Assembly: GCA_037176905.1 (NCBI GenBank)
Contig: JBBBWG010023668.1
Location: 1 to 64,000 of the forward strand
Direction: 5' to 3'
DNA: 64,000 bases
Origin: Azolla pinnata
Lineage: Eukaryota > Streptophyta > Polypodiopsida > Salviniales > Salviniaceae
The notes beneath the pieces are model-generated. The model searched no databases. It had not been told where the DNA came from and saw only the letters and a program-made list of their open reading frames with translations. Both the position numbers and the translations under genes were made by a program. Positions 55,852-64,000 of this stretch are shown here, piece by piece (the stretch's first letter is position 1; each line of letters opens with the position of its first letter).

Positions 55852-57659
55852 TCAATTATCCAAAAACAGTGGCGCTCTGCATGTACGTGCATTATGCCCG
55901 GTGCCTTTGCATCCAGTGCAATGATGAACCTCTTTTGATACTTCTTCAATGTGAATTCTTTTGCTTTTTGGGCGTCCTGGTGGTCTTCTTGTTGCTGGAG
56001 GCAAGATATCACTTAATGCAGTAGGTACAGTAACAGGATGGATCTCTTCCTTGTAAGTTTCATAGTATGAGGTGAGAAAAAATGCTCCATGAACATAGCT
56101 ATGGACGCTCTCATTTCTACAAAGTATTGCACATGCAGCATGAGCACACGGAACTCCTGAATGTTGCCACTTGTAACATGAACATGTCTTCAATCCCAAA
56201 TGAACAGCTCGAGGTGTCGCTGACAATACCTCAAACTCCAACTCGGATTTAGCTATAATACGATATGAACGCCCAAGATCACATGCTTTTCTGACATCCT
56301 CCTCAATGCGGGAGGTTAGCCGCAAATATGCTTGTTCTCTTGCTTCTATCACCTGAGAATGAGCCTCTGTTCTACGCTCTAAAAACCATGCTGTGAGTTT
56401 TTGTCTGATCATTTCTAACATGGCTAAAACAGGTAACTCTCTTAACGACGAATTCAAGGACTCTGCAATATTCGAGGTCATGTGACCATATCTTTGGCCA
56501 ACAAACTTTGCGTTTGCCCAATAAATAGGATCAGCTGCAGAAAGAATCCATGACGTAGCTTGCGGATTAGCTGCATGCATTTCCTTCATAATATCTTCAT
56601 AGTCTTCAATATTATTTGCATGTGCTGCATTCCATAGCAGATGAGCAAGCTGTGTGCTCTTGAAGGCCTGTCTAAAGTTCTCAGATAAACGCCACATGCA
56701 ATAAGCATGTGGAGTATCTGAACCAAATACAGAGTCGACAGCTTCGACTAATCCTTTTTGCCTTTCAGATATGAAGGTTAACCTTTCTGAGTGATGTAAG
56801 CAATCTTTCAAGCATTGGAGATACCACACCCAATTATCATCATTCTCAACCGCAACCACAGCAAATGCAAGAGGAAACAGACCATCATTACCATCGATTG
56901 CTGTTGCTGATAAAAGAGTGCCCAGGTACCTTCCTTTGAGATGTGTACCATCTAAACCGACAACTGGTCTGCAATAAGAGAAGCCCTTTAAACTAGCATT
57001 GAAGGCTATAAAACACCGACAAAATCTTCCTTCTTCTGTTCGTTGTACAAAGGCTATACTTCCAGGATTAGTTCTCAAAATTTCCTCACAGTAACCCTCC
57101 AGTTTCTTGTACGCTTCAGTATGGTCACCATGAATGGCACAATGAGCAGCTTCTTTTGCTCTCCAAGCCAGTCCATATGAAATAGTGACGCCTTTCTCCC
57201 TGTGAATGTCTCTGATGAGATCTTTTGGTTTTAAACTTGGTTGATCTCTGAACCTTTCAATTGTGTGTTTTGCAAGTCCCCTTGTACAAGCTTCTTTATT
57301 CCCAATACGAACAATGCCAGCACAGCAGTGAATACCATGTAACTTTTTTATCGCACACTGGGGACCTCCTTCAATGATAGAAGCATGAAGCCTCCACTTG
57401 CAATTCTCTGCACTACACTTTACGGTGTATCTACAGTTGTGCAATATAAAAATTTGTCTGTTGAGGACTTCATATATGCATTAGAAATTTAGCAGACTGA
57501 AGAAGGGAATGCATTTCAAAACAGGCAAAGAGTACCTCTTCTTGTCAGCTTTAAGAACTCGCAGCTCAACATGATTTGAAATTGCATGATCTTTCACTTC
57601 CATCTTCAATTCCTCCAAGGAGCCCCAGACAGAACCTTGTTGCAACATCCCTGGTCCTA
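55852..57659 (-). CDS. MULE transposase-derived protein (Mutator-like, possibly domesticated)
   Basis: Two exons, 57659-57536 and 57430-55852, joined in phase (KKR|YTVKC). The MuDR-type N-terminal DNA-binding domain is VWGSLEELKMEVKDHAI...YTVKCSAENCKWRLHAS. The MULE DDE domain follows: the first Asp is in LDGTHLKGRYLG (codon 56952-56950), and the Glu is in SNIAESLN (56463-56461). The second acidic site is ISERQKGL (56766-56764), where MULEs normally have Asp. The CxxH of YCxRHL is YCMWRL, so the His is gone. A SWIM zinc finger (CSCYKWQHSGVPCAHAAC) and a CX2CX4HX4C zinc knuckle (CTGCKGTGHNARTC) close the protein. The ~565-aa frame has no stop or shift. This resembles MULE-derived host genes, but a mobile element is not excluded. 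I could not find terminal inverted repeats. Confidence 0.9.
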
Positions 57660-60600
57660 CTGCACTACCAATTATTTGGTGAAAATTTTCATCATGCATC
57701 CCAACACATTGGAGCATGAATTATAGAAAAATAGAGCTTTGAAGCATATGTCCTCATCGGTAACAAAAAAAGAGATTGAGATTGCTTTATTATGACTTCG
57801 TAAGAAAATAAAGATACATTCAAAGAAATCAGGAAGAAACTTCCACCCACATTACTGAAATCATCCTTAAAGTGGTGTCCAAGTTTTTTCAAGGAGCCCT
57901 ACGAAAGCATACTATTCTTACAATATTCTATAGAAATGAAGAAACATACTCCTACCCATTTTAGTGACATCATCCCTTGGAATCATGTAAACTAGATCCT
58001 GTGTTCATTTTACGGGTAAATCCTGGTTGCATCTCTAAAATTTCATCGCATTTGGGAATAAAAATAGTTAGTACTAAAATCACAACAATTCTTTCTATCA
58101 TCCAAGTTTTGACATACAGGTACTGATTACAAGATATGATCGCAGGTATCTCTCTCAGAATCCATAATCCGGTTCACAGAAAGAGAAGGATACTTTAACA
58201 CTCACCAATGGGCGCTGGAGTCACAGTGTCAGATTTCTCAGGAGTCTCAACTTCTTCTACTTTTCCATGAAATACCTAGATCAGTACAGAATATGTTCAT
58301 ATCTGAAAATCTATCGGTGAGTAGCATAACAGTCAACAAAACTTACAGTTACGGCAGAACTCAATCCGGGATTTTCTGCAACAGGTTTGGATGCAGGCTC
58401 TGACATATCTGGTATATCTGGTTCTTCGATCTGTTTTGTCTCTGTCTGCTCAAATGCATGAAAAATGAATGAGTAAGCCATAACTGTGAACATCATAAAA
58501 TAACCACACATTTGTTTACAGAGGACACGTGAAAGATGAAAAAACCTGCCCAGAGCCCAGTTTAAATTATTAACTAACAAGCATATAGATTATGATCCAA
58601 TTCTGACATAAATGAACATAACAGGAAAACAATTGAGAGAAAAACAACCCAATGGTTTATCAAAGATAAGTACATAAAGTTTTCTCCTATGAGCACAAAT
58701 TTTTTTTATTTTTGGCTTCTGATGATTGTAAATGAAACAGTATTCATAAAGGTAAAGCTAGCAAATTCTATTTTTTTCAAAATCTCAACATTCTTCGGAA
58801 ACTGCAAACTATGAGTCTCATAGATCATTCATCATGTGGACAATTGCAGGAGGGAAGATCCAGTCCACTTCTAATCATGCAAGAATGGCTGTACAAGTTA
58901 AGGAGTCACATTGGGAACTCATCAGTTGCATCACTCAATGATACATATGGACAGCAAGGTGCAAAATAGTTTTTGAAGAATTACAAGAACCAGCAGAAAA
59001 ACACTTAAACAAATCTGGAGGGAGGCCTGCCACACATTGCAAGGTCAATACGAGGAAACTCCCTGAAATTCGGGTACAGGTATCCTCAGGAAACTGACCT
59101 CCCTTAACGAATGGGAGGATCTAAATTTTTTTTTGGGTATGTTTCTAATTTGAAATGGAATTTTTTGGCTCCAAAATGGATTTTTCGAGATGGGTATAAC
59201 TGGCAGGGCAACCTTCACATTTAAACAATCTTCTAAGTTGGGGGCAAAGAACTGGTGGCTGAAAAGGAATTTGTATAGAATGCTGGCTTAAGTCCTTGGA
59301 CTGGTTTTGGATAGTTTTGGGACCCTTTTGGTGGAATGCAGGGTAAAGATGCACCCAATAATGGTATATGTTTGATAGTAGCGAGATAAGAAAAATTTGG
59401 AGCCTCTGGCTGCCATTAGTATGCCAATAAACAATAGTAATCGACAGTTAGTAGATTTTTATTTACTAATGACGAATCAGTTTCATGGAAAAGAAAATAG
59501 GACCGGAGTTAGGTTTCTTAATAGATCTTGCTCATGAGAGTTTCTTAATTTATCGAGCATCCACACTAATTTTGACCCATGGATACAACTGTCCTTGTGC
59601 TGATTGATACTTCAATCTTCATGCCTTCATACAAGTTACAATAGTACATGTTGAGGTCCACAAAACAAATTCAAATAGACAATGGGTAATGGGAGAAATT
59701 GTCACAAGGGAACATTTCTCAACTTTCTTGATTTCAATGAGAGGCTATATACGTGGACACAAACTAGCATTCCATGGAGGAGCACTGGACTTTTTTCTAT
59801 CTTGAAATATAATTGCTATAAAGAATTGCAGAAGTTCCAAAGAACATCAGGATTGCTTCAGCACTTTCTCCATATTTAGGATCATGAAATCAAATCTATC
59901 TTGAGTAGGACACCCACATGCGCTGTCTTTATGCCTTGGTTAAGACATCTATAAGGTCAGGGAATACCAAGCTTTTAAACAAATTTACTGGATCTTTTCT
60001 AACATGGCACCCATTGTGATTCAGAAACAAAGAAAACTTCACATGTGAAGTTAAATCAACCTGTAATTTCTAAAATGAACCTAAACCAGAGTTCCTGTAT
60101 GCAGACACTTGTATCAATGTTGGAAAAGACATTCCTCCAGCAAGATATGGACCAAGGTCCCAACCTTCATAGAAATAGAACAATCAGAAAAAGGGATAAT
60201 TATAGAAAACAAGGCTTATACGATCTCAGGATTACAGGTTCTCACAAAGTGGGAAATCAGGATGCAGTGTTCCAAAGATGTAAATCTCGAGAGAAGAACT
60301 TGGATACCACCTACAATATCAAGTTATACGTAATTTTACGGTTGTCACGGAAATAATGTAGAGAAAACACATCCCCATTTTCCAAAAATACAACTGCACA
60401 AACCAAGATGGATGTAAACTCGTGACTATGACGTTTGGGTACCATTATTACCGACAACAAAACCAAATTCTGGATAATGATCAAAAAGGAGAAAAAAGAT
60501 ACGGAATAAAGCAATCAAATCATGCTTGATTCTTCCATACGATATGAAAAAAGCAGTTAAGGCTTAACTTAAACCGACATATCAGGATGAAACAATCTGT

Positions 60601-62136
60601 GGCAATATATGAACTATCAAAATACTCATAAAAACTGTGCTTATCATTTATATAGCACTATATTGACACAGTAGTATTACATCTATTTTATAAGTAGCAA
60701 AGTTGACCTTTCTTCACAAACATTACTTAGGTCTATGCTAACAATAAGTATGAAACAAAAGATAAGCTCTGATTATTAATAGAACTTTGCCCTACATAAG
60801 AGTTGGTGGAATTACCTGCGCAGCAAAGAGAGACAATATTCCACCAGCTCCAACATCAACTACAACGCGTCCGCGAAAACCAGGATTGGACAGAATTGCT
60901 GCCATGGTGCAAAGACAGCAAAAATATAATGAATTAGATGGTAACTAAACAACAAAAACTCAAGATATGACCTAAATATACAAAAGAAACTCATGTCATG
61001 TTCATGGGCTTATATGTCGATCCATCACCTCAGCTATACGTTGTATACCTGATCTCACATAATCTTGAAACATGTTTTGCTCACGACGCAGCTGCCCATA
61101 GCAATGGAAGTATAGTTTGGCATATGGCGACTCCTTGTTCTTATCCGAAGCACTTACAAGTTTTAAAGGTTCGATAGCACCATTAGTCAAATTGTCTCCT
61201 AAAATATTCAAAAATCAAAACCAAATTATATAGTTGTGACAAGGCTATCAAACAGAGGCCAGTTCCATATCAGTAAAGAGAATATTCCCAAAACAGAAAT
61301 ATATTCAACACTCCATACTACTATACTGAAAAGTATTTCAAACAAGCCAATTGAATCGTCAGTATGAACACATACACAGAATTTGTCCCGTACATGAACT
61401 ATGTCTCTATAGGTATACCAGATGGTTGAGTTCTGAAGCAGTGAGTTTTGAGGTGTAGTAGGCCATTAGATAAAAAATGCCAGTATCAAAAAAGCTATGC
61501 CTACACCTTTGTATTGGTCAATGAGTGATGTATATCTGAAATGCGCATGCATGCATGCATATATTTATGCAAATATGAGCATGTCTGTTTTATAGATACA
61601 TGACTTTGATAGTGGGTTCTTCTGCCTGATCTCATGAACGAAGCATTTCATCTGCAGTACTCAGGAAAATCACAACACAGAAACTGATGTACATATATAT
61701 CGTACAATGAATTATCACTTTGTAAGGCAAAAATGAATTCATTTGAGTGTCTGTAAATCAATAAATAAAACCAGTATACACAGGTTAGAGGAGAAGTTTG
61801 ATCAACTATTATCCACAAAGCATACTTCCAACCAAGACCATTAAATCTCGAATTGGCAATACTTTTGTAAAATTTCTAAATAGTGAGAAACCAAGATCAT
61901 TAAATCTCTAATTGGCAATACTTCTATAAAATTTCTAAATAGTGAGAAAGACTTATAAATAAATAAATAAATCGGTAATCCACCAATACATTTAACCTCA
62001 AAGAAATCCACAGTTAAGCCATCATAGAAAACAATAGGATTATACCTGTTGCTTTCCATTCGTGAACAGCTGTAAATAATGAGTTGCTTGCTGCTTCTGA
62101 GTTGAAACAAATTGCAAAGGCACTCGTGAATGCTGC
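55852..62136 (-). CDS. Predicted PRMT4-MULE chimeric gene (5' end outside window)
   Basis: Seven minus-strand exons chain with canonical GT-AG sites and matching phases: 62136-62046, 61198-61049, 60898-60816, 58445-58347, 58275-58206, 57659-57536, 57430-55852. Together they are 2196 nt, 731 codons plus stop. The first five align without gaps from exon 3 onward to PRMT4/CARM1. The last two are the MULE transposase. The join falls exactly where PRMT4 reads SEPMG: exon 5 ends API-G and exon 6 begins TA-GGA-CCA, giving a Val and then GPGMLQQ. An AG two codons upstream would give a stop, so the acceptor TGCAG|TAGG was chosen. More 5' exons are expected beyond base 64000. Transcription is inferred, not shown. 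Confidence 0.55.
58206..62136 (-). pseudogene. PRMT4/CARM1 arginine methyltransferase fragment, catalytically decayed
   Basis: PRMT4 dimethylates histone H3 Arg17 and other arginines. Here exon 62136-62046 reads FTSAFAICFNSEAASNSLF (N-terminal PH-like region). Exon 61198-61049 reads AKLYFHCYGQLRREQNMFQD, and 60898-60816 reads GRVVVDVGAGGILSLFAAQ. Exons 58445-58347 and 58275-58206 align gaplessly to the stretch from AGAKHVYAVEAS to ISEPMG, with VFHGKVEEVETPEKSD matching VIKGKVEEVELPEKAD. The SAM loop VGAGSG lacks one residue, the YAVEAS acidic site is gone, and SEPMG is TPAPI. Downstream PRMT exons (LLVNERMLE onward) are absent. Splice sites and frame remain intact. It is not an active methyltransferase. 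Confidence 0.85.
61834..61948. repeat. ~58-bp tandem duplication in the PRMT4-like intron
   Basis: CATTAAATCTCGAATTGGCA through AAATTTCTAAATAGTGAGAAA occurs twice in a row with three or four differences. It is intronic. Confidence 0.9.
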
Positions 62137-64000
62137 CTAAAGAATGTTTAGAATTAATACAACAAGATTAGCATTTTATGTTATGGAATGAACTGTTATC
62201 TTTATATCACAGTGAAAGAAGAATGGGGAACCCAAACATTTTGAAGCAATCCTTACATTCTCGTTAAAATGCAGAAACAAGGGGGAAAAGGAAAACCACA
62301 GCAAAGCGACCAAAGTGGCTGAATATAACATCATCTCATTATCTAAACATCTAAGATTCTCAACTTAACTTGCACTTCTGCTTTGAAGGCTCTCAGAGAT
62401 AAGTCTAAAGAAAAATGATCCTGAGAGACAGGCTGGTATTTCAATATTTTCTTCAAGGTATCTTATGAAACCAAAAATGAAGCAATTCCATGTGGGAGAA
62501 ATGGAAATGAATAGTGGCTCTTGCTTTTCAAGAATTTCACCATTGGACATTAAACTCAACTGCGATATGCAGCATAATGTGTGGAAGCAGTGAACTAGAT
62601 TAACAATTAGCGGAAAGTAAACTCGAAGATAGAGTGATGGCTGGAAGTGTGTTACTAAAATCTACAGAAGTTGTTTAAAGCATAAATTGCATTGTCCGCA
62701 TGGCTACATAATTTTGTTGCGTACATTGATAGATACGTAGAATGTCATATTAACCAAAGAGGAAAACTGATTCAGAAGAAAGAACAAAAATTGTTTGCCA
62801 GCTAATGAAAGCCAAAACCCCACACATAAGATAAACTACTGTATGACACCTTATGCTCGTCAATATCGAAAAACAGTACTCAAACAATGGCATAGGCATG
62901 CTACCAACAGAAGGCACATAGAGGCACAAGGATTATGAACTTAAAACCTAGCTTTGCTGCTGAAATGCAAATCAAATGTAGCTATCTTTGTGATAATCGA
63001 CAGGGAAAGATATGAATGGTGCAGTGCTGAAGTATGAGAGCACAGCAGTTTCTGCGGCCATACAGACCATCCTTTCACGAGTCCAAAGATATAATACGAA
63101 CGTCATTCTCTTGATCTATTTGAGAGGTTTGTGATCCTCCATTGACACAGAGACCCTATGTTGAAGCCACATGTGAGTTGGCATGGAGATATGAAGACCC
63201 TTGGAAATAAATACATGAGAAGAGAATGCCTCTCCCCTTGTTATTTATCAATAACTCAGCGACTCTCAATCTCAACCAACAGGCCAATTATACTGAAAAT
63301 TATGTTGAAGGGATCCACAATGTCAGCCCATCCTATCACGAGACACTCATAAATTAATAAGAGATTGATCACACCCATAACCAATAGAATGGTCATTATC
63401 TACTAAGACTGTTGTACAATCACCATCATTGATGTGTCTAGGGTTGGGAAGTCAGAGAAGTCACATTAATGGCAGCTTGCACAAACATTGAAGTATATTA
63501 CAAGGTAGAATTTTCCAAATGTAAGGTGATGGTGCAATCCCAAACTCTGAAAACTGCACATATGGGACAATGTTTGATTGTTGTGAGCATGAAACATGCC
63601 CTAAGATGTCATGTGACAATTCATATCCGGCCCTGTGACTTTCCTCCAAATAGTACAGCAACACACCTGATACTAGTGAAAAGTAAATATCCCCAGAAAA
63701 GCCCATTTTTTCTAGAATCCGTATATTCCTTTCTCTTATTTAGTGACCCAAGATCAGATGGGAATCGCAAATCCATGAATATCTCTCATATACTAAATGA
63801 CCGAGATCCAATGGCAATGGTATCTTACTCATTTCTCGTATAATTACACACCTGCACTGATACTGCATAAAAGAGTGACTATACAACTCACAAAGAAATG
63901 CCAAAGAAAACCTGCAGGTACTAAAATGCAAGTGTGGACCATACCACCACCACAGCATGGAGCGCAATGATCACCATGCTTGATCCACCAGAAAATACCA
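62137..64000. other. Upstream part of the PRMT4-like locus, no exon recognised
   Basis: Expected to be intron and perhaps further 5' exons of the PRMT4-like gene. I searched the minus frames for PRMT4 N-terminal sequence and found nothing convincing. Confidence 0.4.

Noticed and set aside
58206-58445. Idea that exons 58445-58347 and 58275-58206 are just an acidic linker of the MULE protein
   Set aside because: The gapless match to PRMT4 through GKVEEVExPEKxD, with three further PRMT4 exons upstream in the right order, makes chance similarity unlikely.

Overview
This is nuclear DNA of a flowering plant. The genes are split by many introns, the encoded proteins include chloroplast-targeted housekeeping enzymes of plant type, and the spacers are full of microsatellites, minisatellites and telo-box (AAACCCTAA-like) motifs. 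HEMA exon 3 is strikingly GC-rich while the other genes are AT-rich. That kind of GC heterogeneity is common in monocots, but I cannot place the species.

Layout. (1) 632-5311, + strand: an ankyrin-repeat acyl-CoA-binding protein (class II ACBP), 8 exons, two of its introns with GC donors. (2) 5312-8817: AT-rich spacer with an intronless, strongly diverged histone H3-like reading frame (minus strand, 8052-7642) downstream of a telo-box-like array. (3) 24928-8818, minus strand: a complete organellar valyl-tRNA synthetase; I could chain 27 exons in frame to 985 codons. (4) 24929-27080: divergent promoter region with about 1.1 kb of GAT-type repeat and a ~105-bp degenerate repeat. (5) 27081-30770, + strand: VPS4/SKD1 AAA ATPase, 8 exons, 444 aa. 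(6) 39077-31963, minus strand: chloroplast double-GTPase Der/EngA, 10 exons, convergent with VPS4. (7) 39.1-45.6 kb: gene-poor, repeat-rich spacer ending in a ~1 kb GA-rich minisatellite. (8) 45625-50140, + strand: glutamyl-tRNA reductase (HEMA), 3 exons, with a Gly-rich insert, a polyglutamine C-terminus and a first intron largely made of a ~195-bp tandem repeat. (9) 50.1-55.8 kb: spacer with one more minisatellite. (10) 62136-55852, minus strand, open at its 5' end: five exons collinear with PRMT4/CARM1, followed in the same frame and with canonical splice sites by two exons of a Mutator-like (MULE) transposase.

The genes are unrelated housekeeping functions (lipid carriage, organellar translation, ESCRT recycling, plastid ribosome assembly, tetrapyrrole synthesis) and do not form a pathway cluster. 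Three of them (ValRS, Der, GluTR) act in plastids. The most unusual object is the PRMT4-MULE chimera. Every intron phase from the first PRMT4 exon to the transposase stop closes. The PRMT4 part has lost its cofactor-binding and catalytic signatures without losing the frame. The transposase keeps its DNA-binding, MULE, SWIM and zinc-knuckle parts but has a substituted catalytic Asp. It could be a host-transposase fusion gene or a MULE that captured a host gene fragment.
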